A stretch of DNA of 38,852 nucleotides, taken from Treponema sp. GTDB taxonomy: Bacteria > Spirochaetota > Spirochaetia > Treponematales > Breznakiellaceae. Position 1 is the first letter of the stretch. Every line of letters starts with the position of its first letter. Under the pieces are notes generated by a model that was not told the origin of the DNA, ran no database searches, and worked only from the letters and a program-made list of their open reading frames with translations. The translations under genes were made by a program, and so were the position numbers. Positions 1 through 9,234 of the stretch are shown here, piece after piece. Where the stretch lies: positions 1 through 38,852 of the forward strand of contig JAISSH010000117.1 in the NCBI GenBank assembly GCA_031273265.1. Reading direction: 5' to 3'.

Positions 1-77
1 CCCAAATAGCCATTGCATAAGATTTGCCTTTTCGCTACAATTACTTCATATTTTCATTGTTTTTTGGAGTATGGTAT

Positions 78-458
78 ATGGCAATTTTGAGTGTTGTTTT
101 ACTGGTTTTTTTCGTTATAATCGCTGTTCTTCTTGTTTTGCTGGTGTTGATTCAAAATGAGGAAGGGGACAGCCTTGGGGGTATTTTTGCGGGCGGCTCA
201 GGTTCGGCTTTTGGCTCCCGTTCGGGCAATGTTCTTACCCGCGCTACAAGCGTGCTGGGAGCCTTGTTTCTGGTTGTCAGCTTGGGGCTGGCTCTCTTAA
301 GCCGTACGCCAAGCGGCAGCGGCGTTGAGGAAGAGGGCAGAAGGCAAGCCGCCGAAGCGGGCGGGACAAACTGGCTGGAAGAAGAGTTGAATCCGGACGC
401 GGGTAATATATTCTTTGAAGACGATATTTCCGCCGAGGATACGGTAGATACGCAATAA
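78..458 (+). CDS. secG: Preprotein translocase subunit SecG
   Basis: Small protein with two hydrophobic segments and the SecG-like stretch VLIQNEEGDSLGGIFAGGSGSAFGSRSGNVLTRAT. The ATG at 78 has an upstream GGAG, so it is preferred over the ORF-track start at 24. Confidence 0.88.
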   Translation: MAILSVVLLVFFVIIAVLLVLLVLIQNEEGDSLGGIFAGGSGSAFGSRSGNVLTRATSVLGALFLVVSLGLALLSRTPSGSGVEEEGRRQAAEAGGTNWLEEELNPDAGNIFFEDDISAEDTVDTQ

Positions 459-472
459 CCCAGAGGTTTAAT

Positions 473-946
473 ATGATTCTGCAAGATGTATTGTTACCTG
501 AATTTATCAAGGTAGAAATGGAAGCTGAGGATAAAGACGAAGCTTTCGAGGAACTTGTAGATTACTATTGCCAAGTTGATAAGGTAAACGCCCGCGATGA
601 AATTCTTGAGGCGATACTTACCAGAGAAGCGAAGATGTCAACCGGAATACGCAAAGGGATTGCCGTTCCGCATGGAAAGACCAGCGCGGTTGACACCTTG
701 CGCGGTGTTCTTGGAATTTCAAAAAAAGGCATACAGTACGATTCTTTAGATGGAGAGCCGGTTTATCTCCTTTTTCTGATTATCTCCCCTCTTGAAGATT
801 CCGAGAAACATTTACGTTTGTTGAAACACCTTGCGGAACTTATGGAAATACCGCAGTTTCAAACGGAATTGCAGTCGCAAAAAGATCCGCAGGGCGCATA
901 CAGGATTATTCGCAAGTTTGAGGAAATGCTTTCAGGCAATAGTTGA
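473..946 (+). CDS. PTS EIIA type-2 (PtsN/fructose-like) domain protein
   Basis: TREAKMSTGIRKGIAVPHGKTSAVDTLRGVLGISKKGIQYDSLDGEPVYLLFLIISP is typical of the EIIA type-2 fold, with the phospho-His in AVPHGK. Confidence 0.85.
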   Translation: MILQDVLLPEFIKVEMEAEDKDEAFEELVDYYCQVDKVNARDEILEAILTREAKMSTGIRKGIAVPHGKTSAVDTLRGVLGISKKGIQYDSLDGEPVYLLFLIISPLEDSEKHLRLLKHLAELMEIPQFQTELQSQKDPQGAYRIIRKFEEMLSGNS

Positions 947-951
947 ATAAT

Positions 952-1254
952 ATGGAAAACACACTTGATCATTTATTGAAAATCGAAGCCGAAGCAGCCG
1001 CCTTGTTAAGCGGCGCTCAGGAAGAAGCGGACAGGCGGATTCACGAGAACGAAGAAAAAAACCGCGAGATTTTTGAAGAACGCTACAAGGCGGAAGCGCA
1101 AACGCGCGAATCTTCCCTGAAAAAAGAAATAGAAAGACTAAAAGAACAATATCAAAAGGAGATTGAGGATTACCGGCGTCAGATTTCCGGTATAGATGTT
1201 GATACACGGCGTTTTTCGGATCTCTTTAATGAATTTCTCGCCGGTCAGGGATGA
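952..1254 (+). CDS. V/A-type ATPase peripheral-stalk (H/G-like) subunit
   Basis: Short, highly charged coiled coil directly upstream of subunits C and I. ORF track starts at TTG 943; ATG at 952 is preferred. Confidence 0.6.
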   Translation: MENTLDHLLKIEAEAAALLSGAQEEADRRIHENEEKNREIFEERYKAEAQTRESSLKKEIERLKEQYQKEIEDYRRQISGIDVDTRRFSDLFNEFLAGQG

Positions 1255-1260
1255 GAGACA

Positions 1261-2307
1261 ATGCTGAACGACGGAGAATATGCCTATGCCAAAGCCTGCG
1301 GAATCATCGGCAAGTCCTTTATTGGCAAACGAATATCTTTTCTGTCGGACATTCACAATTTAAGCGAGCTTGATCGGGCGATCTTTCCCGATCGCCATCA
1401 GGAATTGCCGGGCAGGGAGTTGTTAGCTGATCTGGAGCACAGAATCGTTGAACACACCGTGCGCCAGATTTTAGGAATAGTAAGCTCTTACACAGATCCG
1501 CCGGAACTTTTAATCCGCATGTTGAGAGTTTACGAATACACCGCTCTTAAAGCCTGCCTGCAAAATATTTCCGCCGGTAAAAAAAACATTCCCCCCATTT
1601 ACGATATTGGACGCTTTGCTACGGTTCGTTTTGACTCGTTTCCCGACATTACGGCTATGCTGAAAAAAACCGAATTCAGTTTTCTGCTTTCGGAAGAACT
1701 GAAATCCTTCCAGCCGGGAACAACCGACATTACCCCTGTCGAAACAAAACTGGATTCAATTTATTATGTCGGTCTTACAGAAAGTTTATGGCATCTTTCA
1801 GGCGAAGATCGCCGGATAGCGCAGCGCATTCTTATTGATGAAATTTCCCTGCGTAACTGCGTCTGGGCTTTGCGCCTTCGCACCTATTACGAAAAGACAG
1901 CGCCGGAAACACGCAGGTATTTAATGGATGTCGCAATCCCGGAGAACAGGCGCATGAGGACCAGGCATCCAAAAGGGGCTTCCCTTGCGTCCGAAGCTTT
2001 TGCGTCCCTTGAACTGCCGCTGGATTCCCGTCTCCCATGGAAGGGCTGGAAATGGGAAAAATTTCTCAATCCCGAAGAGACTGGCGTTCGCTGGAAAGCG
2101 AACCCGCGCTATTTTCAGAATGCCGCGTCCCGGTATCTGTACCGCCTGACATTGCGCTCTTTTCACCGTTCGCCTCTGGCGGTAAGCGCGGTTTTTTGTT
2201 TTATAAAACTGAAACAATTTGAAGAAGATATCCTTACCAGCATAGCGGAAGGATTGGCTCTTGGAGTGGATAGTTCGTCCGTATTCAAGATGCTGGAGGT
2301 TTGGTGA
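1261..2307 (+). CDS. V/A-type ATPase subunit C (AC39/V0D family)
   Basis: AYAKACGIIGKSFIGKRI N-terminus, V0D-like helical protein; position between stalk subunit and subunit I. Confidence 0.75.
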   Translation: MLNDGEYAYAKACGIIGKSFIGKRISFLSDIHNLSELDRAIFPDRHQELPGRELLADLEHRIVEHTVRQILGIVSSYTDPPELLIRMLRVYEYTALKACLQNISAGKKNIPPIYDIGRFATVRFDSFPDITAMLKKTEFSFLLSEELKSFQPGTTDITPVETKLDSIYYVGLTESLWHLSGEDRRIAQRILIDEISLRNCVWALRLRTYYEKTAPETRRYLMDVAIPENRRMRTRHPKGASLASEAFASLELPLDSRLPWKGWKWEKFLNPEETGVRWKANPRYFQNAASRYLYRLTLRSFHRSPLAVSAVFCFIKLKQFEEDILTSIAEGLALGVDSSSVFKMLEVW

Positions 2308-4301
2308 TGTTTTGGCCGCGTAAAATGAAATTTATCGAGCTTACGGTACTCAAGAACGATGTGGACGCGGTTTTGGAATTTCTTGGCAAACACGGCGCTC
2401 TGCATTTTCCCGAATCAGAGAAGAAAAGCGACAATCCCGAAGTTGCCCGCGTTAGGCAAAACATTGACAAACTGTGCAGCGCGGCGGAGTTCCTTCACAT
2501 TGAACTTCCGGTTGAATTAGATGAAAATATTTCTATTCCAAGCGAAGAGGACGAAGCGCTTTTGGAAAAATTATGCTCATCAATTGAAATTATAAAAGAC
2601 CGCCAAATTACCCTTTCCAACGAAAGACAGAACATACGCCAAACAATGGGCGAAGCCGCGGCTTTTTCAAAAATGAACGCGCCTTTTTCCGAATTGGAAC
2701 AACTTTCCTTTCTTACTCTGCGGATAGGGCGTTTGGATCAAAAGGGACAAGCGGAGTTACGCGAAGATTTGGGAGATCGCGCCGTGATCATTCCGCTTGA
2801 TTCAGGAAACAGGGTAATCGCTGCAAGTTCCAAAAAGGGACGTTTCGCGCTGGATTCGGGGCTTAAAAAAGTTCCTTTTGAACCTATCGTGATACCTGAA
2901 GATTACAAGGGTATCCCTTCGGAAATGACAAAAAGTTTGGAAGAACGTCTTACGCAGGTTGAACTTGAGCTGGAAAAAATAAACGCTGAAAAAGAACAGT
3001 TGTACAAGGACTGCGCGAAGAAATTCAAACAGCTTGCCCTGTCGTTTAACATGGCTCTTACGATAGAGGAAATAAAGTCCCGCTTTACCACTACGGAGAG
3101 CGTGTATCATTTTTCAGGATGGATGCCCGCCGACATGTCAGATAACATTGTCAAAGGACTGATGGACATAACCGGCGGCAGGGTAGCGATCCGCTCTTAT
3201 TCTCCCGAAGAAATACCTTCTATTCGGGACGGCAGCGAAAAAGTTCCGGTATCCATGAAGCACGGCGCATTTGTAAAAGGATTTGAAAGCGTGGTTTTTT
3301 CCTACGGCGCGCCCCTTTACGGAACAATCGATCCTACCCCTCTTGTCGCGTTCTTTTTTACAATCCTATTCGGGATCATGTTCGGCGACGTAGGGCAGGG
3401 TTTTGTGCTCTTATTGGCTGGACTGTTGATAAGCAAAGGACCGAAACAGTTAAGAAAATTTTACAAATTTTCTACACCGCTGATAGCCATCAGTATTTCT
3501 TCAATGATTATGGGATTCCTTTCCGGCTCTGTTTTTACCAACGAAGCTCTTTTAATCGCTCCTTCAAGGGCGATTACCGCCGCCATTACGGGGAATCCCA
3601 CAGACCGTATTTTGCACATTTTACCGATGGCTGAAGAAGGCGGCAGTATAACAAAACTGATGTACTTCTTTGGCTTTACCATCGCCATCGGCGTAATACT
3701 CAATTCGGCGGGTCTGTTTATCAATATTACCAATCGCTTTATACTAAAAAAGTATGAAGCCGCTTTTTTTTCAAAAACGGGGCTTGCGGGACTTTTAATG
3801 TTCTGGTACGCTTTATTTATAGCTCTGCGAATAATTCTTGGCGGCAGTTTTGTATTGCTGGATTTTGCGGGACTTTTAATTCCTGTTATGTGCATTTTTT
3901 TTGGTCATGCGATATGGCGCATGATTTCGGGGAAGAAACCGGTGCTGGAAGACGGTCTTATGGTATTTATCATGGAAGGATTTGTCGAGATATTGGAAAC
4001 AGTTTCCAATTATTTTTCCAATACGGTCAGCTTTTTACGGGTTGGCGCGTTTGCCCTTTCGCACGCTGTTCTTTCGTTTATTGTGTTCCGTTTTTACGAA
4101 GACCTGGCAGGTACCAGTATTTCCGGTTCTTTTTCCGCGCTTTTGATAATGATAATCGGAAATGTTATTATCATTGTGCTTGAGGGAATGATCGTAGCCA
4201 TTCAGGTAGTACGTCTGCAGTATTACGAATTTTTTAACAAGTTTTTTATTGAAACAGGCGTTGAGTTTGCGCCGTTTCGTTTTAAAACAAAAAGAACTTA
4301 A
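2307..4301 (+). CDS. V/A-type ATPase subunit I (a-subunit)
   Basis: Soluble coiled-coil N-half followed by a multi-TM domain with FFFTILFGIMFGDVGQGFVLLL and NTVSFLRVGAFALSHAVLS. SD CTGGAGG upstream of ATG 2307, which overlaps the subunit C stop. Confidence 0.93.
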   Translation: MFWPRKMKFIELTVLKNDVDAVLEFLGKHGALHFPESEKKSDNPEVARVRQNIDKLCSAAEFLHIELPVELDENISIPSEEDEALLEKLCSSIEIIKDRQITLSNERQNIRQTMGEAAAFSKMNAPFSELEQLSFLTLRIGRLDQKGQAELREDLGDRAVIIPLDSGNRVIAASSKKGRFALDSGLKKVPFEPIVIPEDYKGIPSEMTKSLEERLTQVELELEKINAEKEQLYKDCAKKFKQLALSFNMALTIEEIKSRFTTTESVYHFSGWMPADMSDNIVKGLMDITGGRVAIRSYSPEEIPSIRDGSEKVPVSMKHGAFVKGFESVVFSYGAPLYGTIDPTPLVAFFFTILFGIMFGDVGQGFVLLLAGLLISKGPKQLRKFYKFSTPLIAISISSMIMGFLSGSVFTNEALLIAPSRAITAAITGNPTDRILHILPMAEEGGSITKLMYFFGFTIAIGVILNSAGLFINITNRFILKKYEAAFFSKTGLAGLLMFWYALFIALRIILGGSFVLLDFAGLLIPVMCIFFGHAIWRMISGKKPVLEDGLMVFIMEGFVEILETVSNYFSNTVSFLRVGAFALSHAVLSFIVFRFYEDLAGTSISGSFSALLIMIIGNVIIIVLEGMIVAIQVVRLQYYEFFNKFFIETGVEFAPFRFKTKRT

Positions 4302-4312
4302 AAGGAGTTTTT

Positions 4313-4621
4313 ATGAAAAGAAAAGTGTTGTTTGTGTGCATTCTGCTGATCAGCGCCGCGGTTTTCGCCCAGGAACAAGCGGCAGCCGAAGCCGTTTCCG
4401 GTACAACGTATCCTGATGCGGTGAAATACCTTGCCGCGGCTCTGGCTGTCGGTCTTTCATGTATAGCCGGCGGTATAGCTGTAGCGAGGATTGGAGCCGC
4501 GGCGATGGGCGCGATTAGCGAAAACGCCGAACTATCGGGAAAGGCTCTGCCGTACGCCGGTCTTGCTGAAGGTATCTGCCTTTGGGGATTCTTGGTAGCT
4601 CTGCTTATTCTGTTCCTCTGA
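4313..4621 (+). CDS. V/A-type ATPase subunit K (proteolipid c-subunit), single hairpin
   Basis: Glycine/alanine-rich hairpin GGIAVARIGAAAMGAISENAELSGKALPYAGLAEGICLWGFLVALLIL with a carboxylate in GLAEG; SD AAAAGGAG. Confidence 0.92.
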   Translation: MKRKVLFVCILLISAAVFAQEQAAAEAVSGTTYPDAVKYLAAALAVGLSCIAGGIAVARIGAAAMGAISENAELSGKALPYAGLAEGICLWGFLVALLILFL

Positions 4622-4639
4622 AAAACGGATGATTCTTGA

Positions 4640-4993
4640 GTGGATTACTATTTTCTTGGTGACGATGAACTTGTAACCGCTTTCCGTTTTATCGGAATCA
4701 ACGGGCTGGCTGTTAAAGACTCAGGTGAAGCAATCGCGGCTTTCAGAAGAATTACGGAAGGTTACAACGAGGCTGCCGGAATTGTTCTGCCGGACTCCCT
4801 GCCCGACGCGAATAACTGCCGTGTGCTGATCCTCACCGAAGAAACTGCCGACTGGCTGGGCGATTACATGATCGACTGGCAAATCTCGGGACGCTATCCA
4901 CTGATTGTGGAAATACCCGGCATAGGCGGCAGGCTGCCCGGCAGAAAGACGCTGGTGGATTCAATCCGCGAGGCGATTGGGATTCACGTGTAA
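4640..4993 (+). CDS. V/A-type ATPase subunit F
   Basis: YYFLGDDELVTAFRFIGINGLAV N-terminus and VEIPG segment typical of NtpG/AtpF; GTG start; directly follows K. Confidence 0.8.
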   Translation: MDYYFLGDDELVTAFRFIGINGLAVKDSGEAIAAFRRITEGYNEAAGIVLPDSLPDANNCRVLILTEETADWLGDYMIDWQISGRYPLIVEIPGIGGRLPGRKTLVDSIREAIGIHV

Positions 4994-5857
4994 GAATTTC
5001 TCCTTCATCTTTTCCCTGAACGCTTCCGGCGGCGGCGCTTCAATTACATATTCCAAAAATTCAAGTTTCCACGCGTGAAGAAAAAATCCGCCTGCGCCGC
5101 GCCCGCCGTATTTTTTGTCTCCCGAAAGCGGGTGTCCGTGTGAAGCGGCTTGCGCGCGTATCTGGTGGGTTCTGCCGGTGGCGATTTCCGCGAGAGCAAG
5201 GGTGAAATTGTCTTTTACCGCAAGCGGCTTTATTTTTGTAATCGCGCTTTTTCCGGCGGCGTTTGACGGCGAGACAAAAGTTTTTTTCTTTTCGCGGTCG
5301 CGGACAAGCTCGTCTTCCCAGATTTCCTCATTTTTAATTTCACCTTCAACAATGGCAAGGTAGGTTTTCCGCACTTTTCGCTCTTTCAAAAGAGAAGTGA
5401 AAAGCCGCGCCCCTTCAATACTTGTTGAAAAAATCACGATCCCGCTTGAAGGTTTGTCCAGCCGGTGCAGGGGACCGGGTTTGAAAGACAACGACGGGGG
5501 CAGTTTTTCGGTGAGAAAGGAGCGAACCATTTCATCAAGGCTGTTTGATCCGTGAACTGCAATGCCGGCGGGTTTATTGACCGCCAGAAGTCCGCGCGCC
5601 TGCCATATTATTTCAGGAGGGGGAAGACGGCGGACAGCCGGCGCGGATTTGGGAGCGTCTTTGTCTTTCAACGATGGGATGCGGATGACCGCGCCGCTGT
5701 CGGGGCGATCCTGCGCTTTTGCGGATTTTCCGTTCACCGTTACCCGTCCCTGCCGTAAAAGCCGGTGTATCAGCGGAAGGGGGCAGTCCGGCAGCGCTTT
5801 TCGCAGTATTCTGTCTAGTCTGCGCCCATTGTCGTTTTCCCCCGTTATCAATTCCAT
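4961..5857 (-). CDS. RluA-family pseudouridine synthase with S4 domain
   Basis: S4 domain (LIHRLLRQGRVTVNGK) plus catalytic HRLDKPSSGIVIFS and GRTHQIRAQAASHGHPLSGDKKYG. Start at MELITG. Confidence 0.92.
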   Translation of the reverse strand: MELITGENDNGRRLDRILRKALPDCPLPLIHRLLRQGRVTVNGKSAKAQDRPDSGAVIRIPSLKDKDAPKSAPAVRRLPPPEIIWQARGLLAVNKPAGIAVHGSNSLDEMVRSFLTEKLPPSLSFKPGPLHRLDKPSSGIVIFSTSIEGARLFTSLLKERKVRKTYLAIVEGEIKNEEIWEDELVRDREKKKTFVSPSNAAGKSAITKIKPLAVKDNFTLALAEIATGRTHQIRAQAASHGHPLSGDKKYGGRGAGGFFLHAWKLEFLEYVIEAPPPEAFREKMKEKFLHVNPNRLAD

Positions 5858-5885
5858 TGTGTAAATATACCACACCCGTCGGCTA

Positions 5886-5917
5886 TTGACAAAACGCGCG
5901 TATTACAGGACTATAAA
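5886..5917 (+). promoter_or_regulatory. Candidate sigma70-type promoter for the DUF212 gene
   Basis: TTGACA (5886-5891) and TATAAA (5912-5917); the 20-bp spacing is longer than ideal. Confidence 0.35.
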
Positions 5918-5940
5918 TAATGACATTATCAGAAGCAATT

Positions 5941-6393
5941 ATGTCCGTAATAGATAATAAAATCTTCCAAGCAACTACTGTTAGTTGGTGTATTGCCCAG
6001 TTTTTAAAAATGCTCATTTATGTTCTGACCCACAAGGATAAAAAACCGTTAAAGGCGATAGAAAAAGGAATTTGGAGTACGGGAGGAATGCCTTCAAGCC
6101 ATTCGGCTGTTGTGTGTTCGCTTACGGCATCGGTCGGTTTATTTGACAGCATATCATCAAATTTATTTATTTTTTCCCTCTTTTTTGCGCTGGTTGTTCT
6201 TCGGGACTCTCTTGGAGTCCGCAGGGCTGCCGGTATACAGGCCAAGGCGCTTAACAATCTGGGAAAAGTGACGGCGGAAAAAACCGGTATTGAATTTACT
6301 GCAATAAAAGAAATTGAAGGACACTCTCCGCTTGAAGTTGTCGCCGGGGGCATCTTAGGCATAGCAATCGCGGTCTGCTTTTACTTTTTATAA
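5941..6393 (+). CDS. DUF212 / divergent PAP2-family membrane protein
   Basis: STGGMPSSHSAVVCSLTASVG and GHSPLEVVAGGILGI motifs. The upstream ORF-track ATG (5920) lies next to the -10-like box, so ATG 5941 is preferred. Confidence 0.85.
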   Translation: MSVIDNKIFQATTVSWCIAQFLKMLIYVLTHKDKKPLKAIEKGIWSTGGMPSSHSAVVCSLTASVGLFDSISSNLFIFSLFFALVVLRDSLGVRRAAGIQAKALNNLGKVTAEKTGIEFTAIKEIEGHSPLEVVAGGILGIAIAVCFYFL

Positions 6394-6402
6394 GGACGCG
6401 AT

Positions 6403-7929
6403 ATGTCTTTTCTTCGCTCCTTTCTTCTTTTATGCGCTGTCTCATTGAGCGCCGCTCTTATTCTGCTTGCTGCCGGTTTTGTTATGGGAAATCGCGATGG
6501 CTACCGCGGCGGGTACGCCGCGTTATCTGTCGATGTTTCCGTCGAAGACAAAACTGTTTTGGAGCGGCTGGAAGCGGGAAGCGGTTATTTTGGAGGTTCT
6601 CCCGTAAGCGCGTCTTCGCAGTGGGTTGCGCTGGATGATTTCGGCTCTATGGAAACAGTTTCCCTTGATAATCTCTTCTCTCGGATTACCACTTTTGATC
6701 CGCGCAATGACGGGTATGCGGAAAAATTAAAAGATTTTTTTATACAAGACGGAAAACGTTTTATTTTTATTCCGTTAAAAACAGGATATTCCGGTTCTTC
6801 AGGACTGGATAAACAATTTGTTTCTTTGATGGGCGGTATTCCGTTCTCCGTTGATTATTACGGCATAGGAAAACCATATAAACTTTTTTTTATAACTTAC
6901 GCGGCGGCTTCTTTCATACTGTTGATTATCTGTTATGTGAAGAAAAATGTCCGCGCGGCAACGGCGGGCATCATCTCTTTATTGCCGGGTTTTTCATCAT
7001 TTGCTTTCTTTGGAGCGCAGGGAATCGCCTGCGCCGCCATGCTTTTGGGGCTTTTTATCATTTTGAGGGAACCTCTTAACGAATTGCTCACAAAGCTTGT
7101 TTCGGGGGAAGGCGAAGGCAGAGCGGGAAAAATAAAAAAAACTATTGAACAGTATAAATTGTACTGGTATTCATTGCCTGTATTTGGAGCGGCGGTAACA
7201 TTCATCGTCATTTTTTCAGAATTAAAACTTTTTTTTGTAATTTCGGCATTTTTCGCCGCGGCAGCAGTTTCGTTTTTTTCGGACAGGGTTTTGTCCCAAT
7301 CAGTTGAAAGACACAGGCGTTTCACCCCGGTATTGATAGTAAAGCGCAAATTTCCTGATTTTGATTTTTCAGTATATATGGCTCCCTTTGCCGCCGCAGT
7401 CCTTTTCGTTATGATTCTCGCTCCTCATACGTCAGCCGCTGTTGTTTCCGGCGGCAAGTTTGCTTCCCTAATCGAAGAAAAGGATTACTACGCCCATTTG
7501 GATTTTCAAGCGTCTTTTTCCACGCGGCAGTTGGGTATGATGGAAACTTCCTATCCCGGTTTTATTATTGACAAAGACGGCCTGCCTTCCCCCGATATTA
7601 ACGGCGGCATAAATTCAACGGTACTGATTGAGAATTTTCCTCCCTTCCCGCTAAAGCATTTAATGGATTTTTTAAGCGGCGTAAACAGCGGCAGCCGGAT
7701 AGGAACAGGAGGAGCGGAAGGGGAGATTGGCGAATATTTATCAATGTTAATTTTGCTTATTTTTATTATTCCGGGGATTTTGCTCATGGGAAAGCTCAAT
7801 TTTTCGCCGAAGGGGAGTTTTTCCGGTCTGAAAAGAGCCTCGGGAAAGCTCCGATGGGCTGACAAAAACAGGAAAAATACGCTATTATTAAAGGGCAAGA
7901 ATTTAATGAACCTCCGAAAGGATGCGTAA
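6403..7929 (+). CDS. Conserved-looking multi-pass membrane protein of unknown function upstream of the Rnf-like genes
   Basis: 508-aa ORF with an N-terminal signal/TM segment, extracytoplasmic segments and several TM helices; three nt before the RnfC-like start. Confidence 0.75.
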   Translation: MSFLRSFLLLCAVSLSAALILLAAGFVMGNRDGYRGGYAALSVDVSVEDKTVLERLEAGSGYFGGSPVSASSQWVALDDFGSMETVSLDNLFSRITTFDPRNDGYAEKLKDFFIQDGKRFIFIPLKTGYSGSSGLDKQFVSLMGGIPFSVDYYGIGKPYKLFFITYAAASFILLIICYVKKNVRAATAGIISLLPGFSSFAFFGAQGIACAAMLLGLFIILREPLNELLTKLVSGEGEGRAGKIKKTIEQYKLYWYSLPVFGAAVTFIVIFSELKLFFVISAFFAAAAVSFFSDRVLSQSVERHRRFTPVLIVKRKFPDFDFSVYMAPFAAAVLFVMILAPHTSAAVVSGGKFASLIEEKDYYAHLDFQASFSTRQLGMMETSYPGFIIDKDGLPSPDINGGINSTVLIENFPPFPLKHLMDFLSGVNSGSRIGTGGAEGEIGEYLSMLILLIFIIPGILLMGKLNFSPKGSFSGLKRASGKLRWADKNRKNTLLLKGKNLMNLRKDA

Positions 7930-7932
7930 AAT

Positions 7933-9234
7933 ATGAAAATATATTCTTTCCCGCGCGGAGGAATTCCCTATGACGACCCCACCGCGCCGCAAAAGGATTC
8001 CGTTGCTAACGCGTTTCTGCCCGCAATCTCGATAGTGCCGCTTGGAATTTCCTCAGACGGCGTTTACCCGGTTGTTACTCCCGGAGCGTTGGTTAAGGAA
8101 GGTATGCTTATAGGCAGGGCTTCCAAGACCGGAACGGTCAACGCGCATGCCTCGGTTCCCGGCAAGGTTCTCCGTAAAATTTCATGGAAGGACAACGACG
8201 GGCTTACAACCGACGCTCTTGTAATAAAAATGGAAGGCGCTTTTGAAAAACTCGGCAGGAAGGAAGAACTTTTCCAATGGAACGGAATGAGCGGACCCGA
8301 TATACAGCGGACTATTTCTGAACTTGGAATTGTAGAAATGGAAAAAAACGGCAGACCGCTTTCTGAAATGATCTCCGCCGCCAGAAGGAAAAGTAAAAAA
8401 TTGACGCTTGTGATCCGCTGTGTTTTTGACGATCCGTGGCTTGCCGCCGATTACGCGCTGTGCCGCGACAGGTTTGACGCTGTAATTGAAGGAGCCGCCA
8501 TTGTCGCAAAAGCCGTTTTTAATGTTTCGCAGATAATTATCGCGGTTTCTCACCGGGAAAATGAACTGGGCGAGACGCTTCTTAACGAAATGAAAAAATA
8601 CGAATATCAATCCGCGCTTGTGCTGACGGGCAGCCGTTATCCGCAAAGGAACAACAGGGAACTGGAACTTGCTCTGCGTATATATGAAAAAAAAGAAGAG
8701 ATGGATTTAGGCGCGTTATTAATACTTGGTCCCGCCGTTCTTGCGGCGGCATGTGACGCCGTTAAGCATAAAAGACCTATCCTTGACCGTTATGTGGCAG
8801 TGGGAGGATCGGCTGTTAAGCGCCCGCAAATTATGAGAGTAAGGATAGGAACCAGAATAGGCGAATTGATTGAACAATGCGGAGGATTTAGTGATAAACC
8901 GTATAGAATTGTAACAGGTTCTCCTCTTTCGGGAAGGGAAGTTATGTACCTTGACGAGCCTGTCGGGAAAACCTGTTATGCGATTGCCGCGATGACCAAA
9001 GCTCAAGCGGCGATTCATAAACAGCAGAACTGCATTAATTGCGGCGAATGCAGGGCGGTGTGTCCGGTGGGACTTGACCCGCAGAATATTTATAAGCGCA
9101 TAAAAAATCTTGGACTGGATAATTTGGGAACAACCGGCTGTTACGGATGCGGGTGCTGTAAAATAGTCTGCCCGGCCGCACTGCCGTTATCTGAAATTAT
9201 TTTGGAAAAAAAACAGGAGGGAAAGATTGCCTGA
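7933..9234 (+). CDS. rnfC: RnfC-like subunit (electron transport complex subunit C family), atypical
   Basis: N-terminal FPRGGIPYDD, RYVAVGGSAVKRPQIMRVRIGT, and two C-terminal [4Fe-4S] motifs CINCGECRAVCP and CYGCGCCKIVCP. Confidence 0.85.
   Translation: MKIYSFPRGGIPYDDPTAPQKDSVANAFLPAISIVPLGISSDGVYPVVTPGALVKEGMLIGRASKTGTVNAHASVPGKVLRKISWKDNDGLTTDALVIKMEGAFEKLGRKEELFQWNGMSGPDIQRTISELGIVEMEKNGRPLSEMISAARRKSKKLTLVIRCVFDDPWLAADYALCRDRFDAVIEGAAIVAKAVFNVSQIIIAVSHRENELGETLLNEMKKYEYQSALVLTGSRYPQRNNRELELALRIYEKKEEMDLGALLILGPAVLAAACDAVKHKRPILDRYVAVGGSAVKRPQIMRVRIGTRIGELIEQCGGFSDKPYRIVTGSPLSGREVMYLDEPVGKTCYAIAAMTKAQAAIHKQQNCINCGECRAVCPVGLDPQNIYKRIKNLGLDNLGTTGCYGCGCCKIVCPAALPLSEIILEKKQEGKIA

Noticed and set aside
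78-458. Acidic C-terminal tail of SecG as a special finding
   Set aside because: SecG C-termini vary widely; nothing specific supports a function.
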